From NCBI RefSeq assembly GCF_014640635.1, contig NZ_BMHI01000003.1, positions 558,001 to 622,000 on the forward strand: a DNA stretch of 64,000 nt, given 5' to 3'. The DNA is from Flexivirga endophytica. Its GTDB lineage: Bacteria; Actinomycetota; Actinomycetes; Actinomycetales; Dermatophilaceae. Made by a program: the position numbers and the translations under genes. The notes beneath the pieces were generated by a model, which had not been told where the DNA came from, made no database searches, and saw only the letters and a program-made list of their open reading frames with translations. Of this stretch, positions 1-9,570 are shown in pieces (the stretch's first letter is position 1; every line of letters begins with the position of its first letter).

Positions 1-460
1 GGCCGAGGGTGACCTCCGGGAAGCCGAACTTCGCCTTCGGGTCGTCCACCGCGATGCGGTGGTGCGCGGCGAGCGCGATCTCGAGGCCGCCGCCGAGTGC
101 GGTGCCGTTGAGTGCAGCGACCACCGGTTTGCCGATCTGCTCGATGCGTCGCAGCTGGGCCTTGACGGCTTCGACCTGCTCGAAGAACTGTGCCGCGTCC
201 TCGGGTTGGACCGCCTGGAGCATCTTCAGGTCGCCGCCGGCGAAGAAGGTCTTCTTCGCGCTGGCGATGACGACGCCCGTGACGCCGCCGCCGGCGACGT
301 CGGCCTCGAGGGTGTCGACCGCGGTCGCCATACCTGCTGCGTAACGGTCGTTCATGGTGTTCGCGCTCGACTCCGGGTCGTCGAGAGTGAGTATGACGAT
401 GCCGTCGGCATCCTTGTCGTAGCGGACCGCGGTGGTCGCGGGAACGTCAGTCGTGGTCAT
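1..460 (-). CDS. Enoyl-CoA hydratase domain of a FadB/FadJ-type multifunctional protein (3' part outside window)
   Basis: This is the first 153 residues of a crotonase-fold protein that runs off the left edge. Both oxyanion-hole motifs are visible: AGGDLK at residues 74-79 and ALGGGLE at 121-127. The two glutamates used by enoyl-CoA hydratases are E127 and E149 (PEVTLG). It starts 37 bases after the thiolase stop on the same strand, so the two form a beta-oxidation operon. In this family the hydratase domain is normally followed by a 3-hydroxyacyl-CoA dehydrogenase domain. That part cannot be seen, so a stand-alone hydratase is possible. The ATG is preceded by a weak GGGA ribosome site. Confidence 0.85.
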   Translation of the reverse strand, partial: MTTTDVPATTAVRYDKDADGIVILTLDDPESSANTMNDRYAAGMATAVDTLEADVAGGGVTGVVIASAKKTFFAGGDLKMLQAVQPEDAAQFFEQVEAVKAQLRRIEQIGKPVVAALNGTALGGGLEIALAAHHRIAVDDPKAKFGFPEVTLG

Positions 461-496
461 GAGATGTCCCTGAATATCTTTGAAGTAGTGGGTGAT

Positions 497-1717
497 TCAG
501 ACGAGCTCGACGATGGTGGCGATACCCATGCCGCCGCCGACGCAGAGCGTGGCCAGGCCGCGGTGCAGCTCGCGGCGTTCGAGCTCGTCGATGAGCGTGC
601 CGAGGATCATCGCGCCGGTGGCGCCAAGCGGGTGGCCCATCGCGATGGCGCCGCCGTTGACGTTGACCTTGTCGTGCGAGAGCTCGAGGTCCTTCATGAA
701 GCGCAGCGGGACCGCGGCGAACGCCTCGTTGATCTCGTAGAGATCGATGTCCGCGGGCGTGAGCCCGACGCGCTTCAGCGCCTTGAGTGCCGCGGGCGTA
801 GGACCGGTGAGCATGATCGTCGGATCGGCGCCGCTGACGGCGACCGAGGTGATGCGGGCGCGCGGGCGAAGGCCGAGCTCCTGCCCGACGGCGTCCGTGC
901 CGATAAGCACCAGCGCCGAACCGTCAACGATGCCAGAGGAATTGCCGGCGTGGTGGACATGGTCGATCTCGTCGACCCAGTGGTACTTCTCCAGCGCGAC
1001 GGCGTCGAAGCCGCCCATGTCACCGATGTCCTTGAAGGACGGCTTGAGTCCGGCGAGCGACTCCACCGAGGTGCCGGGGCGGATCGTCTCGTCGTGGTCG
1101 AGGACCGTCAGGCCGTTGCGGTCGACGACCGGGATGACCGAGTCCTTGAACCACCCAGCCTTCTGTGCGGCGGCTGCGCGGGCGTGGGACTCGGCGGCAT
1201 ACGCATCGACGTCGGTGCGCGCGAAGCCTTCGATCGTCGCGATCAGGTCGGCGCCGATGCCCTGCGGGACGAAGTCGGTGGTGAGCGCGGTTGCCGGATC
1301 CATCGCCCAGGCGCCGCCGTCGGACGCCATCGGCACCCGAGACATCGACTCGACGCCACCGGCGACGATGAGGTCCTCGAAACCGGACCGGACGCGACCG
1401 GCCGCCTGGTTGACCGCCTCCAGCCCGGAGGCGCAGAAGCGATTGAGTTGCACACCCGCGACGGTCTCGGGCAGGCCGGCGGCGAGCGCCGCGGTCTTGG
1501 CGATGTCCGCACCCTGGTCCCCGATCGGCGTGACGACACCGAGCACGAGGTCGTCGATGCGGTCCGGATCGAGCTCGGGATTGCGCTTACGCAGCTCATC
1601 GATGAGACCGACGACCAGGTCGATCGGCTTCACCTCGTGCAGCGATCCGGTCTTCTTGCCGCGACCGCGCGGCGTGCGGATGGCGTCGTAGACGATCGCC
1701 TGTGGTGCGTTGGCCAT
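497..1717 (-). CDS. fadA: Acetyl-CoA C-acyltransferase (thiolase)
   Basis: A 406-residue thiolase, the normal length for the degradative family. The nucleophilic cysteine is C95 in [11 protein letters not shown]. The C-terminal catalytic pair is H362 ([11 protein letters not shown]) and C392 (LCVGGGMG). It cleaves 3-ketoacyl-CoA with CoA in the last step of beta-oxidation. The ATG at 1717 follows a good GGAGTC ribosome site, so the much longer open frame upstream is not coding. It is the promoter-proximal gene of an operon with the hydratase downstream. It diverges from the MerR gene across a perfect palindrome, which suggests regulation by that protein. Confidence 0.95.
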   Translation of the reverse strand: MANAPQAIVYDAIRTPRGRGKKTGSLHEVKPIDLVVGLIDELRKRNPELDPDRIDDLVLGVVTPIGDQGADIAKTAALAAGLPETVAGVQLNRFCASGLEAVNQAAGRVRSGFEDLIVAGGVESMSRVPMASDGGAWAMDPATALTTDFVPQGIGADLIATIEGFARTDVDAYAAESHARAAAAQKAGWFKDSVIPVVDRNGLTVLDHDETIRPGTSVESLAGLKPSFKDIGDMGGFDAVALEKYHWVDEIDHVHHAGNSSGIVDGSALVLIGTDAVGQELGLRPRARITSVAVSGADPTIMLTGPTPAALKALKRVGLTPADIDLYEINEAFAAVPLRFMKDLELSHDKVNVNGGAIAMGHPLGATGAMILGTLIDELERRELHRGLATLCVGGGMGIATIVELV

Positions 1718-1764
1718 GGGGAGACTCCTGGTGCGGCATACGACGGAAGGACTGCCCTCAACAG

Positions 1765-1787
1765 TAACAGTGACACTGTCACTGTTA
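1765..1787. promoter_or_regulatory. 23-bp perfect palindrome, putative MerR operator
   Basis: Arms TAACAGTGACA and TGTCACTGTTA (11 bp each) flank a single central C. The site lies between the divergent thiolase and MerR genes, where a dimeric MerR protein would bind to control both. The symmetry is seen directly. The link to this MerR protein is inferred from position. Confidence 0.8.
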
Positions 1788-1819
1788 ATAGGTGTCGGCA
1801 CTGTGCCAGGATGCTGCCC

Positions 1820-2542
1820 ATGCCCGATGACGCGACCGCAGAGCTCACGCTGGACCAATTGGTCGCGCGGTCCGGGCTGGCGGCGCGCACGATCCGCTTC
1901 TACACGGGCCGCGGGATGCTGCCGGCTCCGGTCAAGCGCGGGCGGTCGGCCTACTACACCGCCGACCACCTCGCCCGGCTCGAGCTGGTGCGCGAGCTGC
2001 AGGCCCACGGATTCACTCTCGCCGCCATCGAGAGCTACCTGGCACGGCTGCCCGCGGACGCCACTCCGGAGACGATCGCGCTGCACCGGACGCTGCTCGC
2101 GCCGTGGATGCCCGACCTGCCCGAGACGTTGTCGCGGGCCGAGCTCGAGGCGCGCGCCGGCCGCGCGCTCAGCACCGACGACCTCGACACGCTGGAGGCG
2201 CTGGGAACCGTGCAGCCCGAAGAGCACGGCCGCTATCGCGTTGCGGTGGCACACCTTTCGGTCAGCGTTTCGATCCTGGACCTCGGACTGCCCCCGACCG
2301 CGGCGGCCGCCGCGCACGCGATCTTCACCGCACACGGCAAGGCCATCGCCGAGGAGTTGACCGACGTCTTCCGCGAGCTGGTCTGGCCGGCATACAAGGA
2401 AGCGGGGGTGCCCGCCGACCAGTTGCGCGAGACCGTGGAGCGCTTCAAGCCGCTGACGATCGCGGCACTCGTGACGTCATACGAGAGTGCCGTGAACGAG
2501 ACCAAGCGCGAGGCGGTCGCCCGTCGCACGACCGGCTACTGA
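1820..2542 (+). CDS. MerR-family transcriptional regulator
   Basis: A 240-residue regulator. The N-terminal winged helix has the MerR pattern: [12 protein letters not shown], then [15 protein letters not shown], then a YY-DH-ARL wing. The remaining 150 residues are a longer effector domain than in small metal-sensing MerR proteins, and no metal-binding cysteines are present. An acyl-CoA or other small ligand is therefore more likely. The ATG at 1820 is preferred because AGGA lies eight bases upstream; ATG 1811 is in frame but almost touches that site. It diverges from the thiolase operon and probably controls it. Confidence 0.88.
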   Translation: MPDDATAELTLDQLVARSGLAARTIRFYTGRGMLPAPVKRGRSAYYTADHLARLELVRELQAHGFTLAAIESYLARLPADATPETIALHRTLLAPWMPDLPETLSRAELEARAGRALSTDDLDTLEALGTVQPEEHGRYRVAVAHLSVSVSILDLGLPPTAAAAAHAIFTAHGKAIAEELTDVFRELVWPAYKEAGVPADQLRETVERFKPLTIAALVTSYESAVNETKREAVARRTTGY

Positions 2543-2739
2543 CCGGGCGTTCAGTTCGATACGCCGGATTCTTTCAGCGCCCGGAACTACCTTGGAAGTT
2601 CCACCTCACGACACACTGAGGCTCGTTCTGTGTTGGTGTTGCGAGTCGCAAGCTCCCTGCACCCCCGACACACCTCAAGCCTCCTGTACCTGTCTGGGTA
2701 CGAACTCAATGCCGTGATCGATTGAGATTGGAGCGCAAC

Positions 2740-3951
2740 ATGACTGGAAATCGCGTCGTCGTCTACAAGGGTGCCGGCAAGGTCGCCGTCGAATCGATCG
2801 ACTACCCCAAACTGGAATTGCCCGAGGACGTCTCGACCGGACTGAAGCTGAAGAAGAAGGCGCCGCACGCGGCCATTCTGAAGCTGGTGACCACCAACAT
2901 CTGCGGCAGTGACCAGCACATGGTCCGCGGCCGGACCACCGCACCGATCGGGCAGAGCCTCGGCCACGAGATCACCGGTGAGGTCGTCGAGACCGGTGAT
3001 GACGTGCTCTTCGTGAACAAGGGCGACATCTGCTCCGTGCCGTTCAACATCGCCTGCGGTCGGTGCCGGATGTGCAACGAGGGCAAGACAGGAATCTGCT
3101 TGAACGTCAACCCTGCTCGCGCGGGCGCGGCATACGGATATGTCGACATGGGTGGCTGGATCGGCGGTCAGGCCGAGTACGTGATGATCCCCTACGCCGA
3201 CTTCAACCTGCTGCGGTTCCCCGACCGCGACCAGGCGCTGGAGAAGATCCTCGACCTGACGATGCTGTCCGACATCTTCCCGACCGGCTACCACGGCGCC
3301 TACACGGCCGGGGTGACCACCGGTTCCACCGTGTATGTCGCGGGCGCCGGCCCGGTCGGTCTCGCCGCCGCCCACGCGGCGCAGGTGCTCGGCGCGTCCG
3401 TCGTGATCGTCGGCGACATGAACGCCGACCGGCTCAAGCAGGCGAAGAGCTTCGGCTGCGAGACGATCGACCTGTCCACCGATGCCTCGATCGAGGACCA
3501 GATCGAGCAGATCGTCGGTGAACCCGAGGTGGATGCGGCGGTCGACGCCGTCGGCTTCGAGGCCCGTGGTCACGGGTCCGGAGCGGGCGAGGCTCCGGCC
3601 ACGGTGCTCAACGACATCATGAGCATCTCGAGGGCGGGCGCGTCACTCGGCATTCCGGGTCTCTACGTCACGGGTGACCCCGGAGCCGTCGACGAGAACG
3701 CCAAGATCGGTCAGCTCGGCGTACGGCTCGGACTCGGCTGGGCCAAGTCGCACTCCTTCACCACCGGTCAGTGCCCGGTGAAGAGGTACAACCGGCAGTT
3801 GATGAACCTGATCCTCAATGACAAGGCGCAGATCGCCAAGGCGGTCAATGCCACGAAGATCAGTCTCGACGAGGCCCCGCAGGGCTACGCCGACTTCGAC
3901 AAGGGCGCGGCGAAGAAGTACGTCATCGATCCGCACGGCATGGTCGCCTGA
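2740..3951 (+). CDS. fdhA: Glutathione-independent formaldehyde dehydrogenase
   Basis: A 403-residue zinc-dependent medium-chain dehydrogenase that oxidises formaldehyde to formate with tightly bound NAD. The catalytic zinc ligands are in NICGSD (C55) and LGHE (H76). The structural zinc is bound by C106, C109, C112 and C120 (CGRCRMCNEGKTGIC). The Rossmann motif is VAGAGPVGLAAA. Length and the HGSGAGEAPATVLN insertion fit the FdhA family rather than ordinary alcohol dehydrogenases. The start is ATG 2740, behind TTGGAG. It appears monocistronic and is followed by a hairpin. It could remove formaldehyde made by the demethylation operon near 17-21 kb (inference). Confidence 0.95.
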   Translation: MTGNRVVVYKGAGKVAVESIDYPKLELPEDVSTGLKLKKKAPHAAILKLVTTNICGSDQHMVRGRTTAPIGQSLGHEITGEVVETGDDVLFVNKGDICSVPFNIACGRCRMCNEGKTGICLNVNPARAGAAYGYVDMGGWIGGQAEYVMIPYADFNLLRFPDRDQALEKILDLTMLSDIFPTGYHGAYTAGVTTGSTVYVAGAGPVGLAAAHAAQVLGASVVIVGDMNADRLKQAKSFGCETIDLSTDASIEDQIEQIVGEPEVDAAVDAVGFEARGHGSGAGEAPATVLNDIMSISRAGASLGIPGLYVTGDPGAVDENAKIGQLGVRLGLGWAKSHSFTTGQCPVKRYNRQLMNLILNDKAQIAKAVNATKISLDEAPQGYADFDKGAAKKYVIDPHGMVA

Positions 3952-3987
3952 CCCACGGCGGCTGACCACGGCCGTCCACCACCGCAC

Positions 3988-4035
3988 AGCGACGAACTCA
4001 CCATCCGACACCGTTCGGGTCGTGAGTTCGTCGCT
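3988..4035 (+). terminator. Long hairpin after fdhA, probable terminator
   Basis: AGCGACGAACTCAC at 3988-4001 pairs perfectly with GTGAGTTCGTCGCT at 4022-4035. CCGA/TCGG inside the 20-base loop can extend the structure. It follows the fdhA stop by 36 bases and precedes the ROK gene. There is no clear T tract, so an operator role is possible. Confidence 0.55.
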
Positions 4036-4128
4036 ATAAGTGCGGCATTCTGTCGAACTATTGACGGAACACCTGACACGGCGAAAGGGTGACGCGGGCG
4101 GTCGACGACGATCGCGAGAGAGGATGCC

Positions 4129-5328
4129 GTGGGCAGAACGGTGCAGCCGACCAGCCGAGCAATACGAGCCGCGAATCGTGCTGGCATCGTTCGGGTTCTG
4201 CGTCATTCCGGCTCCGCGACGCGCGTCGAGATCATGGACCGGACGGGACTCTCCCGCGCGACCGTGTCGAGCGTCATCGGCGAACTCGCCGGTCGCGGTC
4301 TCATCTCGGAGCGCCGAGTGCCGGCACCACGCGGGATCGGTCGCCCCGTCGCCCGCGTGACCCTCAACCGGGCTGCCGGGCTCGCCATCGGCGTCGACAT
4401 CGGCGTCAGCCATGTCGCGGTCGCCGTCGGCGACCTGTCCCGCAGCGTGCTGGTCGAGCGGTGGACCTCGCTCCCCCGCGGGCACCGCGCGACCGAGGGT
4501 GTGGGCCTGGTGCTGGCCTCCATCGAGGAAGCACTCGAGGAGGCCTCTGCCGACCCGGACCAACTCGTCGGCGCAGCAATCAGCATCGCCGCACCGGTCG
4601 CCCCGGACAGTTCCCGACTGCTCGTGCCCGGCGTACTACCCGGTTGGAACGGCTCGGAGCTCACCGAGCAGGTCGCCCAGCGCTGGGGCATCCCTGTCGC
4701 GATGGAGAACGACGCCAACCTCGGCGCGCTCGGCGAGTCGGTCTTCTGCGGCGTCGACGACGAGCCGATCCTCTACGTCAAGGTCGCCAGCCGGATCGGC
4801 CTCGGGATCACCCTCGGTTCGACGCTGCACCGTGGACACGACGGCTACGCAGGCGAATTCGGGCACGTGACGGTCGACCCGGCCGGCGCGACGTGCTGGT
4901 GCGGTCGTCGTGGCTGCCTAGAGCTGTATGCCGGGGGCGACGGCCTGCTGCGCGCCCTCGCCGACTGCCGTCCGCGCATCGCCTCCGTCGATGACCTCAT
5001 CCGGCTCGCCCACCGCGGTGATGCCCAGGTGCTCGCAGCCGTCGCAGCCGGTGCACGCGCTCTCGCGGGCGCGCTGGCGAACGTCGCGCTGGTGCTCAAC
5101 CCCTCGTCGATCCTGCTCGGTGGCGAACTCGCCGCGCTCGGGGACTTGCTCGCCGGACCGATCCGCGACGAGTTGCAGAACATCCCGTTCGGCCGGCCCG
5201 TCCGGGTCGCGACCTCGGCGCTCGGCGAGCGTGCGTCCCTGCTCGGCGCGCTCGCACTGGTCCTGTCCGAGTCGACGCGATTCGAGGACCTCTCCCGGGA
5301 AGGCCCGGCTGAAGCCACCACCGCTTGA
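4129..5328 (+). CDS. ROK-family transcriptional regulator
   Basis: A 399-residue ROK protein. Residues 1-75 form a winged helix (recognition region SRATVSSVIGELAGRGLI). A sugar-kinase fold follows, with phosphate-binding motif GVDIGVSHVAVAVGD. The ROK zinc motif is GEFGHVTVDP followed by CWCGRRGCLE. ROK repressors with this layout sense sugars and control carbohydrate genes. The GTG start at 4129 follows GAGAGAGGA; the ATG five bases upstream is out of frame. The next gene is a secreted GH31 glycosidase 61 bases downstream on the same strand, so it is the likely target and may be cotranscribed. Confidence 0.9.
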   Translation: MGRTVQPTSRAIRAANRAGIVRVLRHSGSATRVEIMDRTGLSRATVSSVIGELAGRGLISERRVPAPRGIGRPVARVTLNRAAGLAIGVDIGVSHVAVAVGDLSRSVLVERWTSLPRGHRATEGVGLVLASIEEALEEASADPDQLVGAAISIAAPVAPDSSRLLVPGVLPGWNGSELTEQVAQRWGIPVAMENDANLGALGESVFCGVDDEPILYVKVASRIGLGITLGSTLHRGHDGYAGEFGHVTVDPAGATCWCGRRGCLELYAGGDGLLRALADCRPRIASVDDLIRLAHRGDAQVLAAVAAGARALAGALANVALVLNPSSILLGGELAALGDLLAGPIRDELQNIPFGRPVRVATSALGERASLLGALALVLSESTRFEDLSREGPAEATTA

Positions 5329-5389
5329 CCCCTTGTTCCCCTGACCGCACGTCCCCGTCCATCACCGTCACACCGATTGAGGAGCCCCC

Positions 5390-8300
5390 GTGACCGAACG
5401 TCCCGTCATACGAACCAGATCCGCCCGCCGACGACTAGCGGCATTCGGAGCAGTCGCCGGCCTCACGACCGCGACAGCGGTGGTCATCACGCCCGCCGGA
5501 GCCCAGCCCGCTGCCGCCGCGCAGTCGGCCGAGTCCCACGCAGTGGTGTCGGGCAACGCGCGATTCGAGGTGCTGTCCCCGACGCTGATCCGCACGGAGT
5601 ATGCCGGCGACGCGAAGTTCCTGAACGCCTCGACGTTCAACGCGATCGGCCGGAACGACTTCGGTAACACCAAGTTCACGACCAGCACCACCGACGGCTG
5701 GCTCACCATCAGGACCGGGAGCGCGACGCTGCGCTACAAGGTCGGCTCCGGCGCGTTCACCGCCGAGAACCTCAAGCTCGCGGTGCACGCCGGGCAGCAG
5801 GAGGTCTCGTCCTCCCCGTGGGCCTCGGAAGCTGCACCGTCCTGCACGCTCGGTCAGTTGTGTGAGGCCGAGGACCTGAAGCTGGCCGGTCCGACCCTCG
5901 CGACCGACCACGGCGGATACACCGGACGCGGTTTCGCCGCGGGCTTCTCCGCCACCGGCAACTCGATGACCTTCGACGTGAAAGCCGCGGACGCGGCGAC
6001 ATACGACCTCGCACTGCGCTACGCCAACAGCACCGGGGGCGACGGGCAGAACGTCACCCGCACGCTCAGCGTGATCGTCGACAACGGGAGTCCGACGACG
6101 ATCAGCCTGCCGAAGACCGGCAGCTGGGACACGTGGGAGCTGGCGAAGGCACCGGTGAAGCTCTCCGCCGGCACGCACACGGTCAAGGTCGTGCGCGGCG
6201 CATCCGACAGCGGCAACGTGAATGTCGACAGTCTCGCCGTGGTGGACCACGACGCGGCCTACCCGGCGCCGACACCGCCGACGTCCAGCCCGTGCGACTT
6301 CGGCTCGATCTGCGAGGCGGACACCGGCACCCTCAGCGGTGGCGCGAAGAAGGCGTCCGACCACAACGGTTACTCGGGCGACGGATTCGTCGCGGGCCTC
6401 GAGCGGACGAGCTCCGCCGACTCGTTCACGGTGACCGACGTCCCCGCGGCGGGCGACTACAACCTCCAGTTGCGCTATGCGAACTGGGCTGCCGGCAGCA
6501 AGCCCGTCCAGGCACGTCAGGTGTCGGTCACGGTCGGGTCGGCAGATGCGACCACGGCGACCCTGCAGCCGACCAGCAGCTGGGACACCTGGCGCACCGT
6601 CAACGTCCCGGTCAAGCTGGCTGCCGGCGACAACACGGTCAGCCTCGGCTGCCCCGACGTGGACAGCTGCAACGTGAACCTCGACACCGTCGCGTTCACG
6701 CCTACGAGCAGTCCGCTGCTCGCGCCGCACGCCCCGCTCGGCGGCTACCGGCGCGGTCTGGACGGCGTCAACGGATCGGCGCTGACCGCTCCGGGCCTGC
6801 TCTACCAGGACGGTTGGTCGCTGCTGAACGACACACCGTCAGCGGTCTACGACCCGGCCACCGAGAAGGTCACCCCGCGTCCGGAGCACGCCGACGGGAC
6901 CTACCAGGACGGCTACGTCTTCGCCTACGGGCAGGACTACCGGGCCGGCCTGCAGGACCTGTCGACGCTCACCGGCCCCTCCGCGCTGCTGCCGCGTTGG
7001 GTCTACGGGATCTGGTACTCCGAGTACTACGACCGCACCGCGTCGGACTTCAAGAACACGATCGTGCCGAAGTTCCGGTCCGAGGGCGTCCCGCTCGACG
7101 TGCTGGTCGTCGACACCGACTACAAGTCGCCGAACAAGTGGAACGGCTGGGAGATCGACAAGTCGCGCATCCCCGATCCGTCGGCGTTCTTCGACTGGGC
7201 CCACTCCGAGGGCCTGCACACGTCGCTCAACATCCACCCGAGCATCCTCGCAGCCGACCCGAAGTTCGAGCAGGCGCAGAAGACCGCGAAGGGCAAGCTG
7301 AAGCCCGGAGCCTGCAGCGGCGGCGGAAAGGACTGCTACGTCTTCGATTTCGGCGACCCCGACCAGCTCAAGGCCTACATGGAGCTGCACAAGTCGATGG
7401 AGGACGCGGGTAACGACCTGTGGTGGATGGACTGGTGCTGTGACCAGTCCACCTCGAGTCTCGCGGGCGTCACCGGCGACTCGTGGGTCAACCAGAAGTA
7501 TGCCGACGGCACAGCGCCCCGGATCGGCGGTCGCGGCTTCGCGTTCTCGCGGGCGTACGGCTCGTTGCAGGCCGGCGGCTACAGCAACCCCGTCGCGGTT
7601 CCCACCGGCCCGTGGGCGGACAAGCGGACCACGCTGCACTTCACCGGTGACACCATCTCGGACTGGGAGACCCTGAAGTACGAGATCGGTTACACCGGAA
7701 GTGAATCCGTCGCGACCGGGTTGTCCAACATCAGCCACGACATCGGCGGGCACACCGGCGGTCTGCAGGAGCCGGGCACCGAGCCGGACTCGACGAAGCT
7801 GCCGGACGATCTCTACGCGCGCTGGGTGCAGATGGGCACCTTCCAACCGGTCGACCGGCTGCACTCCAACCACAGCGACCGGTTGCCCTGGCAGTATGGC
7901 GCCGCCGCGAAGTCGTCGGCCGAGAAGTTCCTCAACCTGCGCGAGAACCTCGTGCCCTACACCTACACGCTCGCCCAGCAGGCGACCGCGACGGGCGCAC
8001 CGATCGTGCAGCCGCTCTATCTGAACTACCCGGAGCAGCAGGACGCCTACGCCAACGCGGACAGCGAATACCTCTACGGGCCGGACGTTCTCGTTGCGCC
8101 GGTGGCAACGCCGGGCAAGAGTGCGACGACTCGGGTCTGGTTCCCGGCCGGCGACAGCTGGACGGACTACTTCACGGGCAAGACCTACGAAGGTGGCACC
8201 TACCAGGACATCACCACCGGTCTGGACACCATGCCCGTCTTCATCAGGTCCGGCGGCATCATGACGACACGCACGAGTGATGTCTCGGGCGACGTGCAGC

Positions 8301-8659
8301 ACCCGCTGGACGCCGTCACGGTGACGGCCGCCGAGGGAGCGGCCGGATCGTTCGACCTCTACGAGGACAACGGCACGACGACCGACGCCTCGCAGCACGC
8401 GACCACCCGGATCAACTACCGCCTCACCGGAAACACCCACCGGGTGACGGTCGACCCGGCGGTCGGCGATTACGAGGGCAAGGTCGCGGAGCGTGTTTGG
8501 ACGGTGTCATTCCGCAACGCCACCGCGCCGAAGGCGGTGTCGGTCAACGGCCACAAGGTGGGCTCGAGCTCCTGGAGCTGGGATGCCTCGACGCGGACTC
8601 TGACCGTCCACGCGCCGAAGCAGTCCACCGGCAAGGCGCTGCGGGTCACCTACAAGTAG
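5390..8659 (+). CDS. Secreted GH31 glycoside hydrolase with two CBM35-like modules
   Basis: A 1089-residue exported glycosidase. Residues 1-44 are a signal peptide (RSARRR, hydrophobic stretch, AQPAAAA). Residues 45-145 begin the N-terminal beta-sandwich of GH31. Two homologous modules follow, near 150-285 and 303-437, each starting C-(T/D)-x-G-x-(L/I)-C-E-A and resembling CBM35. The sandwich then resumes, and the TIM barrel starts at WVYGIWYSEYYDRT. The likely nucleophile is D681 (DLWWMDWCCD) and the acid/base D754 (FTGDTISDW). A C-terminal beta domain ends the protein. GH31 enzymes act on alpha-glucosides or alpha-xylosides; the exact substrate cannot be read. GTG 5390 follows TTGAGGAG. The ROK gene upstream is the probable regulator. 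Confidence 0.92.
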   Translation: MTERPVIRTRSARRRLAAFGAVAGLTTATAVVITPAGAQPAAAAQSAESHAVVSGNARFEVLSPTLIRTEYAGDAKFLNASTFNAIGRNDFGNTKFTTSTTDGWLTIRTGSATLRYKVGSGAFTAENLKLAVHAGQQEVSSSPWASEAAPSCTLGQLCEAEDLKLAGPTLATDHGGYTGRGFAAGFSATGNSMTFDVKAADAATYDLALRYANSTGGDGQNVTRTLSVIVDNGSPTTISLPKTGSWDTWELAKAPVKLSAGTHTVKVVRGASDSGNVNVDSLAVVDHDAAYPAPTPPTSSPCDFGSICEADTGTLSGGAKKASDHNGYSGDGFVAGLERTSSADSFTVTDVPAAGDYNLQLRYANWAAGSKPVQARQVSVTVGSADATTATLQPTSSWDTWRTVNVPVKLAAGDNTVSLGCPDVDSCNVNLDTVAFTPTSSPLLAPHAPLGGYRRGLDGVNGSALTAPGLLYQDGWSLLNDTPSAVYDPATEKVTPRPEHADGTYQDGYVFAYGQDYRAGLQDLSTLTGPSALLPRWVYGIWYSEYYDRTASDFKNTIVPKFRSEGVPLDVLVVDTDYKSPNKWNGWEIDKSRIPDPSAFFDWAHSEGLHTSLNIHPSILAADPKFEQAQKTAKGKLKPGACSGGGKDCYVFDFGDPDQLKAYMELHKSMEDAGNDLWWMDWCCDQSTSSLAGVTGDSWVNQKYADGTAPRIGGRGFAFSRAYGSLQAGGYSNPVAVPTGPWADKRTTLHFTGDTISDWETLKYEIGYTGSESVATGLSNISHDIGGHTGGLQEPGTEPDSTKLPDDLYARWVQMGTFQPVDRLHSNHSDRLPWQYGAAAKSSAEKFLNLRENLVPYTYTLAQQATATGAPIVQPLYLNYPEQQDAYANADSEYLYGPDVLVAPVATPGKSATTRVWFPAGDSWTDYFTGKTYEGGTYQDITTGLDTMPVFIRSGGIMTTRTSDVSGDVQHPLDAVTVTAAEGAAGSFDLYEDNGTTTDASQHATTRINYRLTGNTHRVTVDPAVGDYEGKVAERVWTVSFRNATAPKAVSVNGHKVGSSSWSWDASTRTLTVHAPKQSTGKALRVTYK

Positions 8660-8672
8660 TCTGTCCTTAGCG

Positions 8673-8706
8673 AGATGCCCCGGATGCTTCGGCGTCCGGG
8701 GCATCT
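8673..8706 (+). terminator. Strong hairpin terminator after the GH31 gene
   Basis: AGATGCCCCGGA at 8673-8684 pairs perfectly with TCCGGGGCATCT at 8695-8706. The loop adds a GC pair closing a TTCG tetraloop. It sits 13 bases past the GH31 stop. There is no long T tract, as is usual for high-GC actinobacterial terminators. Confidence 0.85.
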
Positions 8707-8795
8707 GTCGTGCCACGGCATTTCGTCCGCAGGAGTGATGCGGCCGCGACCTTTGGGGGAGGTTGCGGTGTCGACGGCGCGGCACCGTTGTCGGT

Positions 8796-9416
8796 ATGAC
8801 TGATTCCGTTGTCACTGTTGCCGATCGAGGACGGGTCCGGGACGCCTGGAAGCGCGCCCACGAGCCGATCCCCGGCGTGCCGGCGTGGGCGCGCAGGGCG
8901 GCCCTGCTGGTGCCGCTCGTCGTGTTGCCCTCGAGCGTATGGCGGATCTCCGCGGTCGCCTTGCACGTGCCGATCGTCAAGGACGTCCCTGCGGACTCCA
9001 GCGGCAATCTGCCCTCGTGGATCCCGGTCGAGCTGTATGTCGTCCTGCTCTCGATCGTCTCGGAACTGTTGGCGTTCACCGCGGTCGGGCTGGTCTCGAC
9101 CTGGGGTGAGGTCTTCCCGCAATGGGTGCCATTCCTTCGCGGGCGGCGCGTGCCGACCCTCGCCGCGGTCATCCCGGGAGCGATCGGCGCGACGATCCTC
9201 ACGGTGCTGTGGATCGAGATGCTGGTCATGCTCGCGCTGGGAAGGACGCTGACCGGGGGCGCCATACCCGATGACGGTGTGCTGGACGTGCACACCTGGC
9301 AGGGCCTGCTGGCGGCCGTGATGTATGCGCCACTCATCGCCTGGGGGCCGCTGCTTGGAGCGGTGACGTTCGCCTATTACCGGCGGCGGACCACCCCCTC
9401 CGGGAATGGGCGCTGA
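8796..9416 (+). CDS. Polytopic membrane protein of unknown function
   Basis: A 206-residue protein with about four hydrophobic segments, near residues 31-52 (ALLVPLVVLPSSVW), 76-97 (YVVLLSIVSELLAFTAVGLV), 124-150 and 170-195. The N terminus is charged and probably cytoplasmic, and the C terminus is basic (YYRRR). I see no catalytic motif. It stands alone between a terminator and a lipoprotein gene. Similar unnamed membrane proteins occur in actinobacteria, but I cannot assign a role. Confidence 0.75.
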   Translation: MTDSVVTVADRGRVRDAWKRAHEPIPGVPAWARRAALLVPLVVLPSSVWRISAVALHVPIVKDVPADSSGNLPSWIPVELYVVLLSIVSELLAFTAVGLVSTWGEVFPQWVPFLRGRRVPTLAAVIPGAIGATILTVLWIEMLVMLALGRTLTGGAIPDDGVLDVHTWQGLLAAVMYAPLIAWGPLLGAVTFAYYRRRTTPSGNGR

Positions 9417-9570
9417 AGGTTCGACCCCCGACCAATCCAGCTGAATTCTGGCTCCGAACAACTGGTGCACCAACGACACGATCGATCTGACGCGACGCGA
9501 ACCGTGGCAGCCTCCCTCGCCAACGCGGCGAACCCAGGACGCCGTGCGGCCGCAGGCTGGAGAAGGAAAC

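Noticed and set aside
1718-2335. N-terminal extension of the thiolase frame
   Set aside because: It runs through the MerR gene and the operator, and the thiolase family N terminus and a ribosome site coincide at 1717.
59-2542. Very long plus-strand open frame across the thiolase gene
   Set aside because: Most of it is the complement of clearly recognisable thiolase and hydratase sequence. Only the last 240 codons, from 1820, encode a real protein (MerR).
2543-2584. CCGGGCG/CGCCCGG hairpin after the MerR gene
   Set aside because: Only seven pairs with a loop of 28 bases and no T tract. Too weak to call a terminator.
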